DNA of 63,960 bases from Streptomyces griseoluteus (GCA_000717735.1 JOBE01000045.1:1-63960), one strand, 5' to 3'; positions 7,911 to 16,356 are shown, counted from the stretch's first letter. Notes: a model not told the origin generated them from the letters alone. Numbers and translations are program-made.

Positions 7911-8410
7911 TCAGGCCGGTCCTGCCGGGATCCCCGCCCAGGCCGTCAGCGTCTCGTAGTCCGTCGCCGTGAGCCCGCGGCGGGGGTCCACGCGGTGGAG
8001 CAGCGCCCGGCCCGGGTGGTGGGCGGCGACCCACGCGCGGTCGTCCGCTCCGATCTCGTCGTCCACCCACGCGAACGGCCGCCCGGCCGCGTACGCCACG
8101 AGCGCCGCCGTCTTCCAGTGGATGCCCGCCGCCGGCCCGGGCTCCTCGTCGGGCACGGCACCAGGGGCAGAGCGGGCAGCCCGAGGCGCGGGGCGATCCA
8201 GGTGTTCGCGTCCTCCTCCCAGGTCGTCGCCCAGACCAGCGCGTACGGCAGCGCCGCGAGCTGCGGTCCCTGCGCGGGGTCGAGCCGTGCGAGGAGCGGG
8301 CTCACGGACGCGGGCGGGGCGGGAGGGTACGTGGGGTGGGCCCCGCCGCTCGCCCCGAAGGGGATGAGCGGCCCGTCCACGTCCAGGAAGAGCAGTGGCG
8401 CGATCGTCAT
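7911..8410 (-). pseudogene. HAD-like hydrolase gene broken by a single-base deletion
   Basis: Translation from ATG 8410 begins MTIAPLLFLDVDGPLIPFG, a HAD motif I (DVDG), and continues through VWATTWEEDANTWIAPRLGL to about base 8158. The frame then turns to Arg/Ser-rich nonsense. The homologous continuation (DEEPGPAAGIHWKTAALV, then FAWVDDEIGADD with motif IV acidic residues) is read in another frame down to the stop at 7911. Restoring one G on the minus strand at about 8154 (TGCCC to TGGCCC) gives an uninterrupted 165-residue protein. It is either a true frameshift or a sequencing/assembly error. Confidence 0.8.
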
Positions 8411-8483
8411 GCCTCCATCGTGACGAAGCCGGACCCTGCCCCAGGCGCGTTCCCAGGCCCTGCCCTCACTCGTCCGCTACTCG

Positions 8484-8495
8484 ATAATCTGCGAC
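8484..8495 (+). promoter_or_regulatory. motif shared by the MarR and MFS promoters (copy 1)
   Basis: ATAATCTGCGAC lies 27 bp upstream of the MarR gene. Eleven of its twelve bases recur as ATAATCTGCAAC upstream of the following MFS gene. It is a candidate half-site for the MarR protein. Confidence 0.45.
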
Positions 8496-8522
8496 GGATC
8501 GATCCTGGTTACCCTGGGAGGC

Positions 8523-9008
8523 ATGACAGCCATGGCACCCACCCGGACCGAGCCCGACCTCTCCTACCTCCTGGACCACACCAGCCACGTACTGCGGACC
8601 CGGATGGCCGCCGAGCTCGGCGCTATCGGCCTCACCCCCCGCATGCACTGCGTCCTGACCCACGCCCTGGAGGAGGAGCGCACCCAGGCGCAGCTCGCGG
8701 AGATCGGCGACATGGACAAGACGACCATGGTGGTCACCGTCGACGCCCTGGAGAAGGCCGGGCTCGCCGAGCGCCGGCCGTCGAGCACCGACCGGCGGGC
8801 GCGGATCATCGCCGTGACGGAGGTGGGGGCGAAGGTCGCCCAGGAAAGCCAGAAGATCGTCGACGGCGTGCACCAGGGCGCCCTCTCCTCGCTCCCCGAC
8901 GACGAGCGCACCGCGCTGCTGCGCGCCCTGAACCGACTGGCCACCGGTCACCTGGAGACCCCGGTCGAGGGCCCGAAGACGGCCCGCCGCGCACGCCAGC
9001 GCGCATAA
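8523..9008 (+). CDS. MarR family transcriptional regulator
   Basis: This 161-residue regulator has a MarR winged helix from about residue 40 to 115, with the DNA-binding part TQAQLAEIGDMDKTTMVVTVDALEKAGL and the wing RRPSSTDRRARI, including the usual DxRxx arginines. GGGAGG sits five bases before ATG 8523; another ATG lies three codons later. The gene precedes a drug-efflux-type MFS transporter in the same direction and shares an upstream motif with it, so it probably represses that transporter until an effector binds. Confidence 0.9.
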   Translation: MTAMAPTRTEPDLSYLLDHTSHVLRTRMAAELGAIGLTPRMHCVLTHALEEERTQAQLAEIGDMDKTTMVVTVDALEKAGLAERRPSSTDRRARIIAVTEVGAKVAQESQKIVDGVHQGALSSLPDDERTALLRALNRLATGHLETPVEGPKTARRARQRA

Positions 9009-9068
9009 CCCCGCCCGTCGCGGCGCGCCACGGCCCCGGGCACCCGACCTCAGGCACCCGCCCTCCGA

Positions 9069-9120
9069 CACCTCAACCCCCAGGCACCCGCCCCCCGACC
9101 ACCTCAACCCCCAGGCACCC
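9069..9120. repeat. 21-bp direct repeat
   Basis: A 21-bp segment beginning CACCTCAACCCCCAGG occurs at 9069-9089 and again at 9100-9120, inside a C/A-rich stretch (about 9020-9160) between the MarR and MFS genes. It looks like local slippage in non-coding DNA. Confidence 0.75.
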
Positions 9121-9169
9121 CACCCCGGACACCGCGACCCCGGACACCCTCACATTCGTTCCGTAAAAA

Positions 9170-9181
9170 ATAATCTGCAAC
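9170..9181 (+). promoter_or_regulatory. motif shared by the MarR and MFS promoters (copy 2)
   Basis: ATAATCTGCAAC lies 53 bp upstream of the MFS start, in an unusually AT-rich stretch for this genome, with a possible -10 (TAATGT) at about 9194. It matches the motif upstream of marR. Confidence 0.45.
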
Positions 9182-9234
9182 AAAACCTTCTGCTAATGTC
9201 ACTCCTGTTGCCCCCACCGAACAGGAGTGACCCC

Positions 9235-10761
9235 ATGCCCACCCCGGCCCGCACCTCCGCCCGCGCCCTCTCCCCCCGACTCGCCCTCGGTGTCCTCTCC
9301 ACGGGCATGCTCATGACCGTCCTCGACGGCAGCATCGTCACCGTCGCGATGCCCGCCATGCAGAGCGACCTCGGTTTCACCCCCGTCGGCCTCAGCTGGA
9401 TCGTCAACGCCTACCTCATCGCCTTCGGCTCGCTCCTCCTCCTCGCCGGCCGCCTCGGCGATCTGATCGGGCGCAAGCGGATGTTCCTCGCGGGCACCGG
9501 GATCTTCACCGCCGCCTCCCTCCTCGCCGGGGTCGCCGCCTCCCCCGAGGTCCTCATCGCCGCCCGCTTCCTCCAGGGCGTCGGCAGCGCGATGTCCTCC
9601 GCGGTCGGGCTCGGCATCCTCATCACCCTCTTCACGGCGCCCCGCGAACGGGCCCGCGCCATCGCCGTGTTCAGCTTCACCGGCGCCGCCGGCGCCTCCC
9701 TCGGCCAGGTCCTCGGTGGTGTCCTCACCGACGCGCTCACCTGGAACTGGATCTTCTTCATCAACCTGCCCATCGGCATCGCCACCCTCCTCGTGGCCCT
9801 CCGCGCCCTGCCCTCGGACCGCGGCCTCGGGCTCGGCGCCGGCGCCGACGTCATCGGCGCGCTGCTCGTCACCACGGGTCTCATGACCGGCATCTACGCG
9901 GTCGTCAAGATCGAGGAGTACGGGGCCGGTTCGGCGCACACCCTGGGTCTCGGGGCCCTCGCCCTCGCCCTCCTGGCCGCGTTCCTCGTCCGCCAGGCGA
10001 AGGCGGCGAACCCGCTCATGCCGCTGCGCGTCTTCCGCTCGCGGAGCGTCTCCGGCGCCAACGCCGTCCAGATGCTGATGGTCGCCGCGCTCTTCTCCTT
10101 CCAGATCCTCGTCGCCCTCTACCTGCAGAAGGTCCGCGGCTACGGAGCCGCCGAGACCGGCCTCGCGATGCTGCCCGCCGCAGCCGTCATCGGCGCCGTC
10201 TCGCTCGGCGTCTCGGCCCGCCTCATCGCCCGCTTCGGCGAGCGGAACATCCTCCTCACCGGCCTCTTCCTGCTCGTCGGCGTCCTCGGCCTGCTGACCC
10301 GCCTCCCCGTCCAGGCCGACTACGTCACCGACCTGCTCCCCGTGATGCTGCTCGCCGCCGGCTTCGGCCTGGCGCTCCCCGCCCTCACCTCGCTCGCCAT
10401 GTCGGGCGCCGAGGAGAAGGACGCGGGCCTGGCCTCCGGCCTCTTCAACACCACCCAGCAGATCGGCATGGCGATCGGCGTCGCGGTCCTCTCCACCCTG
10501 GCGGCCTCCCGCACCGAGTCCCTCACCGAGGCGGGCAGGCCCGCCGCCGATGCCCTGACCGGCGGCTACCACCTGGCGTTCGGCGTCGGCACCGGTCTCC
10601 TCCTCGTCGCCCTGGCCATCACGTTCACCGTCCTGCGCCGCCCGGCCGCCCACCGGCCGGAAGCGCCCCAGGCGCCCGAGGCCCCCGAAGCCGCCGAAGC
10701 ACCCCAGGCACCCGGAGCGACCACCGCACCGAACCCACCGAAGGCCCTCGCCGCCCACTGA
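9235..10761 (+). CDS. MFS drug-efflux transporter (EmrB/QacA, DHA2 type)
   Basis: The 508-residue protein has the 14-TM DHA2 layout. Motif C-like helices and motif A (GRLGDLIGRKRMF, between TM2 and TM3) are present, and motif B occurs as ARFLQGVGSAM. TM1 carries MLMTVLDGSIVTVAMP, with the Asp typical of proton-coupled drug antiporters. The C-terminal 30 residues are Ala/Pro/Glu repeats. AGGAG precedes ATG 9235; an upstream in-frame ATG at 9196 lacks a ribosome site and lies in the promoter region. The adjacent MarR gene is the likely regulator. The substrate is unknown. Confidence 0.92.
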   Translation: MPTPARTSARALSPRLALGVLSTGMLMTVLDGSIVTVAMPAMQSDLGFTPVGLSWIVNAYLIAFGSLLLLAGRLGDLIGRKRMFLAGTGIFTAASLLAGVAASPEVLIAARFLQGVGSAMSSAVGLGILITLFTAPRERARAIAVFSFTGAAGASLGQVLGGVLTDALTWNWIFFINLPIGIATLLVALRALPSDRGLGLGAGADVIGALLVTTGLMTGIYAVVKIEEYGAGSAHTLGLGALALALLAAFLVRQAKAANPLMPLRVFRSRSVSGANAVQMLMVAALFSFQILVALYLQKVRGYGAAETGLAMLPAAAVIGAVSLGVSARLIARFGERNILLTGLFLLVGVLGLLTRLPVQADYVTDLLPVMLLAAGFGLALPALTSLAMSGAEEKDAGLASGLFNTTQQIGMAIGVAVLSTLAASRTESLTEAGRPAADALTGGYHLAFGVGTGLLLVALAITFTVLRRPAAHRPEAPQAPEAPEAAEAPQAPGATTAPNPPKALAAH

Positions 10762-10828
10762 GAAGCGCGGTGACGGACACGGCCCCGAAGGCGGCGGCGA
10801 GCACGGCGACAACGGCGCCACGAGAGCC

Positions 10829-11256
10829 GTGCTCGCCGCCGCCCTGCTCTTCCTCCAGACCCGGCAACGGGTCACCGCCGCCGGACTCGCCACCGAACTC
10901 GACGTGTCCGAGCGCACCGCCCGCCGGGACCTCGAAGCGCTCGCGAGCGCCGGGATCCGGGTGTACTCGCAGGCCGGGCAGGGCGGCGGCTGGTCCCTCG
11001 TCGGCGGCGCCCGCACCGATCTGACCGGCCTCACGGCCCCCGAGATCCGCGAACTGTTCCTCCTCACCGGCACCGACACCCACACGAGCCCGCAGACCAG
11101 GACCGCCCTGCGGAAGCTCGTACGGGCCCTCCCCGCGCCCCTCAGGGACGGCGCGGAGGCCGCCGCCCGCGCCGGTGTCTCCGACGGCACGGACTGGGCG
11201 GGCATCGAGACGGAGGACGCCCACCTCGGCCCGCTCCAGCGGGCGGTGGCACCTCG
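10829..11256 (+). pseudogene. WYL/DeoR-type regulator, 3' part missing
   Basis: The frame opening with GTG 10829 encodes a winged helix (LATELDVSERTARRDLEALA) and the start of the effector region (GGGWSLVGGARTDLTGLTAP). This is the N-terminal third of a WYL-domain regulator, which is normally about 320 residues. Homology stops near DAHLGPLQRAV at about 11250; beyond it the frame reads Arg/Thr-rich residues antisense to the HelD-like remnant. The WYL domain itself is absent. No good ribosome site precedes the GTG, so the 5' end may also be damaged. Confidence 0.65.
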
Positions 11257-11276
11257 CTGTACGGGGCGTAGAGGCC

Positions 11277-11492
11277 TCACTCCGGCCTCAGCCACCCCGG
11301 AAGCTCTGCCGCGTGCACCAGTGTCAGCCTGGACACCGCCCGGGTGAGCACCACGTACAGCCGGTTCGCTCCACGCGCCTCCGCCGCCGTGATCGCGGCC
11401 GGCTCGACCACCACGACGTGGTCGAACTCCAGGCCCTTCAAGCCCGTCGCGGGCAGCACTGTCACCCGCTCCCCCGCCCCGCAGGCGCGCAT
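11277..11492 (-). pseudogene. C-terminal remnant of a HelD/UvrD-like ATPase
   Basis: The 71 codons contain TGLKGLEFDHVVVVEPAAI and NRLYVVLTRAVSRLTLVHA. These are motifs V and VI of superfamily-1 helicases, as in HelD/HelR, the RNA-polymerase recycling ATPase of actinobacteria. The normal protein has about 700 residues and carries Walker A near its N-terminus; only the last tenth remains. Upstream the frame loses similarity within about 25 bp and runs into the end of the acetyltransferase gene. Confidence 0.7.
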
Positions 11493-11539
11493 CGCCCCCC
11501 GGATCCCGTACCGGGGTCGAGAGCGGAAGGAGGAGGGGA

Positions 11540-12784
11540 TCAGAAGATGTCGGGCGAGAAGGGCCGCAGCGGCGTACGGAACAGCAGGTCGGCGCGCGCG
11601 GCGGCGCCCGCCGTCAGCTCCTCGACGCGCCCGAGCCGGCAGAGCCGCACGGCCGACTCGTCACCGAAGGCGAGCGTGCCCAGCTCGGCGATGTCGAAGG
11701 CGAGGTCGGCGGTCTCGTCCGTACGGGCGCAGGAGACGCCGTCCGGGGAGGCGTCGAGCCGGTAGCGGCCGCCCGCGAACCCGTCCCCGTCCCGCACGTC
11801 GAGGACGAGGCCGTCCGTCACCGGGTACGTCCGGCTCTCCAGGACCCGGACGACGTCCAGGACCCGGACCCACAGCATGTCCGCGTACGTCAGCGTCCTC
11901 GCGGCGCGCGGGTCCGGCAGCAGCAGCGGCAGCGGGTCGTCGGGGGCCCGGCACCCGGAGCGGACCGTGTTGATCCAGTCGATGGAACAGAGGTAGTGCC
12001 AGAGGGCGCGCTCGGCGGCCGGGGTGGAGGCGATGAGGTCCCGTACCGTCGCGGTGTTCAGCGGCTGCTTGGCGTCGTCCCACTTGTCGTCGGCCGTGTA
12101 GGCCACATAGCCCTCGACCTCGCCTGACTCGGCGCGGTACACCGCGTAGAACCGCTCGCGCCACGGCTTCTCCTGCACGCCGAGGCCGGTGCCCAGCTCC
12201 CAGTCACGCGTGTCGCGGCCGGTCACCCCGGCCCGGACGCCGGCGAGACGCGCGTGCACCTCCGGGCCGACCTTGCGGATCTCCTCGGCGTCGGTCAGGT
12301 CGATCCGGCCGCCGTCGTCCGGGCGGCCCGAGCGTCGCGGGTCGAGCCCCGCCCTGCGGACGTCCACGCTCCACTCGGTGATCCAGCTCGCCGCGCCGAA
12401 GCCGAACCGCCCGTAGATGGGGTACTCGGCGGCGATCAGCGTCGCGATCGCGTCGCCCCGCTCCTTCGCGACGGCCAGGTCGGCGGCCATCATCCGGCTG
12501 AGCAGGCCGCGCCTGCGGTGCGTCGGGGAGACCGTGACCTGGCTGATCGCGTCGGCGGTGACGCTGCCCCCGCCGACCGTGCTGACCTCCTGCCGGAACG
12601 ACCGGAAGGTGGCGACGATCCGGCCACGGTCGAAGGCGCCCAGCGTCCGCGCCAGGTCGACGTGCGCAAGGCGGTCGGCGACCTCCTCGTCGGACACGAC
12701 GGGCGGACGGAGGAACCCGGTGCGCAGGGCCCGCCGCCAGTCGGGGAACTCGGACTCCGCCACCGTGCGTACGTCGACAGTCAT
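11540..12784 (-). CDS. Eis-like GNAT N-acetyltransferase with SCP2-type C-terminus
   Basis: The 414-residue length and arrangement match the Eis family: an N-terminal GNAT domain, a second degenerate GNAT region and an SCP2-like C-terminal domain. The acetyl-CoA loop is visible as [18 protein letters not shown] (about residues 83-100), and PIYGRFGFG follows. The protein ends in FSPDIF; in Eis the terminal carboxylate takes part in catalysis. Mycobacterial Eis acetylates aminoglycosides and protein lysines, but the substrate here is unknown. The gene stands alone and ends next to the HelD remnant. Confidence 0.88.
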   Translation of the reverse strand: MTVDVRTVAESEFPDWRRALRTGFLRPPVVSDEEVADRLAHVDLARTLGAFDRGRIVATFRSFRQEVSTVGGGSVTADAISQVTVSPTHRRRGLLSRMMAADLAVAKERGDAIATLIAAEYPIYGRFGFGAASWITEWSVDVRRAGLDPRRSGRPDDGGRIDLTDAEEIRKVGPEVHARLAGVRAGVTGRDTRDWELGTGLGVQEKPWRERFYAVYRAESGEVEGYVAYTADDKWDDAKQPLNTATVRDLIASTPAAERALWHYLCSIDWINTVRSGCRAPDDPLPLLLPDPRAARTLTYADMLWVRVLDVVRVLESRTYPVTDGLVLDVRDGDGFAGGRYRLDASPDGVSCARTDETADLAFDIAELGTLAFGDESAVRLCRLGRVEELTAGAAARADLLFRTPLRPFSPDIF

Positions 12785-12871
12785 CCTCCGACCCTACGCA
12801 CGGCCCTTTCGCGCCCGCACCCGAGTTTCCGCACCCGGGTTCCGCACCCGCGATCCGCACTCCCGACGAGG

Positions 12872-13495
12872 TCAGGCCAGCAGGTCGTCGACCTGGGCCT
12901 CGCCCTCCCGGTAGCGGCGGGCGATCTCCGCGCTGCAGTCGTCGGCGGTCCGCTGGAGGTGCTGCCGGCGCCGGGAGATCTGCTGCTCGTAGCCCGCGAG
13001 CCGCCCCATCGCCGTGTGCAGCTCGTCGTCCGTACGGGCCGTCAGGTCCGACAGCTCGACCTCCGACAGCATCTCGGACGCGAGCCGCCGGTACTCCTCG
13101 CTCCGTGGCGTCGACAGCGTCACGTGCCGGGCCGAACTGCGATGCCGCGACGGCACGTCGGCGAGGATCTCGGAAAGCCGGTCCAGGACCGGGGACTCGG
13201 GATCGGTCCGCCGCGCCAGCTCGGCCCGCAGGATGTCGATCCGCCCCTGGAGCATCCTCCGCACATAGCTCAGGTCGGCCTCGTCGCTCTGCGCCTCCCG
13301 GCGCAGCGCCCGCAGCTCGGGCAGCCGCAGCGCCCCGAGGTCCGGCTGCGCCCGGTCCGGCAGGCCCGGTTCGGCGGTCCGCTGCACGGGTGGGCGCGTT
13401 GCCGGGCCTCCGCCCGGTCCACCGCTGCCCCTGGTTCCGGCGCGGATCAGCGGTACGGGGCCGAACGGCGTCGGCCCGGTGCCAGGTGCACTCAT
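12872..13495 (-). CDS. rsiG: RsiG, c-di-GMP-dependent anti-sigma factor of WhiG
   Basis: The 207-residue protein carries two perfect copies of the c-di-GMP signature E-x3-S-x2-R-x3-Q-x3-D. One is at Glu72-Ser76-Arg79-Gln83-Asp87 and one at Glu170-Ser174-Arg177-Gln181-Asp185, each on a predicted long helix. This twin-motif layout is the diagnostic feature of Streptomyces RsiG. It holds the sporulation sigma factor WhiG inactive when loaded with two c-di-GMP molecules, so spore formation waits until c-di-GMP falls. The first 60 residues are Pro/Gly-rich and probably disordered. ATG 13495 is preceded by GAGGGG. whiG is not in this window. It is divergent from dtd. Confidence 0.95.
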   Translation of the reverse strand: MSAPGTGPTPFGPVPLIRAGTRGSGGPGGGPATRPPVQRTAEPGLPDRAQPDLGALRLPELRALRREAQSDEADLSYVRRMLQGRIDILRAELARRTDPESPVLDRLSEILADVPSRHRSSARHVTLSTPRSEEYRRLASEMLSEVELSDLTARTDDELHTAMGRLAGYEQQISRRRQHLQRTADDCSAEIARRYREGEAQVDDLLA

Positions 13496-13634
13496 GAGAA
13501 TCGTCCCCTCGACCGGTGCGGAGCCGCACCGCCTGACACGCATGGTGCCACTCCTGCACGCGCGCGTGCAGGCGCTCTGCACCCGTTCGGCCCCTCATCC
13601 ACCGGCCTGCGGACGACTCGGTAGGTTGGGGCGC

Positions 13635-14060
13635 ATGCGTGCAGTGGTGCAGAGGGTCGACGGCGCGAGTGTCGTCGTCGCAGGGGAGACCGTCGGTGAG
13701 ATCACCGGCGAAGGGCTGTGTGTGCTGGTCGGGGTGACCCACGAGGACACCCCGGAGAAGGCCGCCCAATTGGCCAGAAAGCTCTGGTCCGTCCGGGTAC
13801 TGGACGACGAGAAGTCATGCTCGGACGTGAACGCGCCGCTGCTCGTGATCTCTCAGTTCACGCTCTACGGGGACGCCCGCAAGGGCCGCCGGCCCACCTG
13901 GAACGCCGCCGCGCCGGGCCCCGTCGCCGAACCCCTCGTGGACGAGGTCGTGCACCGGCTGCGGGAACTGGGCGCGCACGTAGAGACGGGCCGCTTCGGA
14001 GCGGACATGCGCGTCTCGCTCACGAACCACGGCCCGTTCACGGTGCTGATCGAGGTCTGA
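13635..14060 (+). CDS. dtd: D-aminoacyl-tRNA deacylase
   Basis: This 141-residue enzyme removes D-amino acids (and glycine mischarged on tRNA-Ala) from tRNA, protecting translation. It opens with MRAVVQRV as Dtd proteins do. The two active-site motifs are present: ISQFTLYGD (usual SQxT) and [11 protein letters not shown] at the C-terminus, the cis-proline GP loop that excludes L-amino acids (usual form NxGPVT, here with Phe for Val). Length is normal. It is transcribed away from rsiG and convergently with ygfZ. Confidence 0.95.
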   Translation: MRAVVQRVDGASVVVAGETVGEITGEGLCVLVGVTHEDTPEKAAQLARKLWSVRVLDDEKSCSDVNAPLLVISQFTLYGDARKGRRPTWNAAAPGPVAEPLVDEVVHRLRELGAHVETGRFGADMRVSLTNHGPFTVLIEV

Positions 14061-14119
14061 CCCCCGAGGTCTGCCCCCGGGGTCTCCGGCCCCCGAGGTC
14101 TGACCCCCGAGGTCGCGCC

Positions 14120-15085
14120 CTACGGCTCGACGACGACCTCCTGCGCCGCCGCCGTCGTCCCGACGATCAGCGGCGCGTCCACGGGCACGTTCCGCTTCAC
14201 CAGGGCGAGGGCGATCGGCCCCAGCTCGTGGTGGCGGGCGGAGCTCGTCACGAAGCCGAGCTGCCGGCCCTCCTCCCCGTCGGCCGCGAGCCGCACCGGG
14301 GTGCCGTGCCCCGGCAGGAGTACCTCGCTGCCGTCCAGGTGCAGGAAGACGAGGCGGCGCGGCGGCTTCCCCAGGTTCTGCACCCGGGCGACGGTCTCCT
14401 GCCCCCGGTAGCAGCCCTTCTGGAGGTGGACGGCGCTGCCGATGAGACCGACCTCGTGCGGGATCGTCCGGTGGTCGGTCTCGAAGCCGAGCCGGGGCCG
14501 GTGCGCCTCCACGCGCAGCGCCTCGTACGCCAGGATCCCGGCGGCCGGCCCGTGGGAGGCGGCGAAGGTCTCCAGGTCCTGGCGCGGCAGGAACAGGTCG
14601 CGGCCGTACGGGGTCTCCCGTACGACGACACCCTCGGGCACCTCGGCGATGGAACCGGCCGGAAGGTGCACGAGCGCGATCTCGTCCGTACGGTCGGCGA
14701 CCTCCACCCGGTAGAAGAACTTCATCGACTCCAGGTACGCGACGAGCTCCTCCCGCGTCCCCGGCTCGACGTGCGCCCACAGCGTCTCGCCGTCGTCGAC
14801 GAGGTACAGGGCGTGCTCGATGTGCCCGTTCGCGGAGAGTACGAGCGCCTCGGTGGCCCGGTGGGGCGGCAGGTCCGTCATGTGCTGGGTGACGAGCAGG
14901 TGCAGCCAGCTCAGCCGGTCGTCACCGGTGACCGTGACGACACCGCGGTGCGAGAGGTCGACGAAGCCGTGGCCTTCGGCGAGGGTGCGCTGTTCACGGA
15001 ACAGGTCGCCGTAGTGCGCGGCGACACCTTCGTCGCGGCCTTCGGCGGCGACGGCACCCGGGAGCGACAGCAGAGGGCTCTTCAT
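14120..15085 (-). CDS. ygfZ: YgfZ/GcvT-like folate-binding protein
   Basis: The 321-residue protein belongs to the COG0354 YgfZ/IBA57 family, folate-dependent helpers in the assembly or repair of Fe-S enzymes. The family signature K-G-C-Y-x-G-Q-E is present as KGCYRGQE (about residues 222-229) and contains the functional Cys. The GcvT-like fold is seen from FVDLSHRGVVTVTGDDRLSWL onward. It starts 21 bp after the nur stop codon on the same strand, so nur and ygfZ very likely share a transcript. Confidence 0.92.
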   Translation of the reverse strand: MKSPLLSLPGAVAAEGRDEGVAAHYGDLFREQRTLAEGHGFVDLSHRGVVTVTGDDRLSWLHLLVTQHMTDLPPHRATEALVLSANGHIEHALYLVDDGETLWAHVEPGTREELVAYLESMKFFYRVEVADRTDEIALVHLPAGSIAEVPEGVVVRETPYGRDLFLPRQDLETFAASHGPAAGILAYEALRVEAHRPRLGFETDHRTIPHEVGLIGSAVHLQKGCYRGQETVARVQNLGKPPRRLVFLHLDGSEVLLPGHGTPVRLAADGEEGRQLGFVTSSARHHELGPIALALVKRNVPVDAPLIVGTTAAAQEVVVEP

Positions 15086-15106
15086 GAGGGAAAGCCTACG
15101 ACTCGC

Positions 15107-15544
15107 CTACGACTCCGCGCCGGTGGCCTTCCTCGCGCAGTCCCCGCACCGCCCGAAGATGGCGAAGTGCTTCATGTCCGTCTCGAAGCCGAAGGTCTCA
15201 CGGAGCTTCCCGGTGAACTCGGCGGCCACCCCGACGTCCGCTTCGATCACTCCGGAGCAGTCCCGGCAGACCAGGTGCAGATGGTGGTGCCGGTCGGCGA
15301 GGTGGTACGTCGGAGCGCCGTGCCCCAGATGGGCGTGGCTCACCAGCCCGAGCTCCTCCAGGAGCTCCAGGGTCCGGTAGACGGTGGAGATGTTCACCCC
15401 CGACGCGGTCCTGCGGACCTCGACGAGGATGTCGTCGGGCGTCGCGTGCTCCAGCGCGTCGACGGCCTCCAGGACAAGCTGACGCTGCGGCGTCAGCCGA
15501 TAGCCGCGCTGCCGCAGGTCGCTTTTCCAGTCGGTGCTCACCAC
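15107..15544 (-). CDS. nur: Nur, nickel-responsive Fur-family repressor
   Basis: The 145-residue regulator agrees closely with S. coelicolor Nur (SCO4180), which represses nickel uptake and the Fe superoxide dismutase when nickel is plentiful. All residues described for its metal sites fall at the same positions: His70, His72 and His126 (nickel site) and His33, His86, His88 and His90 (second site). The structural Cys pairs are CRDC and CGDC. The winged helix spans about 10-80 (NISTVYRTLELLEELGLV). Start is GTG 15544 or GTG 15541 after GGAGGG; a hairpin could mask that ribosome site. Confidence 0.95.
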   Translation of the reverse strand: MVSTDWKSDLRQRGYRLTPQRQLVLEAVDALEHATPDDILVEVRRTASGVNISTVYRTLELLEELGLVSHAHLGHGAPTYHLADRHHHLHLVCRDCSGVIEADVGVAAEFTGKLRETFGFETDMKHFAIFGRCGDCARKATGAES

Positions 15545-15565
15545 GCCCTCCAGTGTAGGAGGGCG
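15544..15565 (-). promoter_or_regulatory. hairpin overlapping the nur ribosome-binding site
   Basis: On the minus strand CGCCCTCC and GGAGGGCG form a perfect 8-bp stem with a 6-nt loop. The second arm contains the GGAGG ribosome site and the first base of the GTG start. If it forms in the mRNA it would restrict nur translation. This is read directly from the sequence; function is inferred. Confidence 0.5.
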
Positions 15566-15585
15566 CGGCGCGCACCTATAGGTCT

Positions 15586-16158
15586 CTAGCGGAAGAACGC
15601 GATGCCGTCGTCCGGCAGGTCGCCGAGGTTGCGGGCCATGTCGGCGACCTCCTCCGGCGTCACGACCTTCTTCAGGTGCGCCGACATGTACGGCCGCAGC
15701 GGGACCTCAGGGGTCGCCTTCTCGCCCACCCACATGAGGTCGCTCTTGACGTAGCCGTAGAGGCGCTTGCCACCGGAGTACGGGCCCGAGGCCGCGGTCC
15801 GGGCGACGGCGTCCGTCGCCAGGTCGATCTGCGGCTTCTGGTCGGCGAGCTCGCCGTACCAGATCTCGACGACGCCGTCGTCGCGGACCATGACGACCTC
15901 GACCTTGCGGTCCTTGTCGATGCGCCAGTAGCCGCTCTCGCTCTCCAGCGGGCGGACCTTGTTGCCCTCGTTGTCGAGGACCCAGGAGTGGGAGTGGTAC
16001 TCGACGAAGTCCCGGCCGTCGTGGCTGAACGTCACGGACTGGCCGAAGTTGCACTTCTCGGCGCCGGGGAAGTCGGAGACGCCCGCGCCCTCCCACGTGC
16101 CGAGCAGGAACGCGAGGGGGACGAGGTCCGGATTGAGGTCGGACGGGATCTCGATCAT
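15586..16158 (-). CDS. nitrobindin-like FABP family protein
   Basis: The 190-residue beta-barrel protein has the nitrobindin start signature GTWEGAG and the family body (DFVEYHSHSWVLDNEGNKVR, then ESGYWRI). In true nitrobindins a histidine in the last strand (His-x-Ser-Ala) ligates ferric heme. Here that segment reads RPYMSAHLKKV, with Tyr in place of that His, as in other Streptomyces members, so heme binding is doubtful. About 25 extra residues follow the barrel. The gene ends 41 bp upstream of nur on the same strand. The function is unknown. Confidence 0.85.
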   Translation of the reverse strand: MIEIPSDLNPDLVPLAFLLGTWEGAGVSDFPGAEKCNFGQSVTFSHDGRDFVEYHSHSWVLDNEGNKVRPLESESGYWRIDKDRKVEVVMVRDDGVVEIWYGELADQKPQIDLATDAVARTAASGPYSGGKRLYGYVKSDLMWVGEKATPEVPLRPYMSAHLKKVVTPEEVADMARNLGDLPDDGIAFFR

Positions 16159-16186
16159 GAGCAGCTCTGGCGTTCTCTAGAAGTGG

Positions 16187-16285
16187 TTAGCGCTGGCCCT
16201 GGTACAGCTTCTTCACAGCCAGTCCGGTGAAGGCGAGCACGCCGACGGCGACCAGGACCAGCAAGATTTCGAAGAAAATGATCAC
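16187..16285 (-). CDS. 32-aa single-span membrane protein
   Basis: GTG 16285, preceded seven bases upstream by GAGGAG, opens 32 codons: MIIFFEILLVLVAVGVLAFT, then GLAVKKLYQGQR. The product is one hydrophobic helix with a short basic tail, oriented as a positive-inside anchor. It sits 28 bp upstream of the nitrobindin-like gene on the same strand, so it may head that transcript. Size, ribosome site and topology support a real small protein; the role is unknown. Confidence 0.6.
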   Translation of the reverse strand: MIIFFEILLVLVAVGVLAFTGLAVKKLYQGQR

Positions 16286-16319
16286 GGGGTGCTCCTCGAC
16301 TGAGCGGTGAAGGCGGAAC

Positions 16320-16356
16320 GGGCCGGACCCCAGCTTAGTGGGCTGGGGTCCGGCCC
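16320..16356 (-). terminator. 15-bp hairpin terminator
   Basis: GGGCCGGACCCCAGC and its exact reverse complement flank a 7-nt loop. It lies just downstream of the three-gene membrane-protein operon (last stop at 16395). There is no U-tract, as is usual for Streptomyces terminators. Confidence 0.75.
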
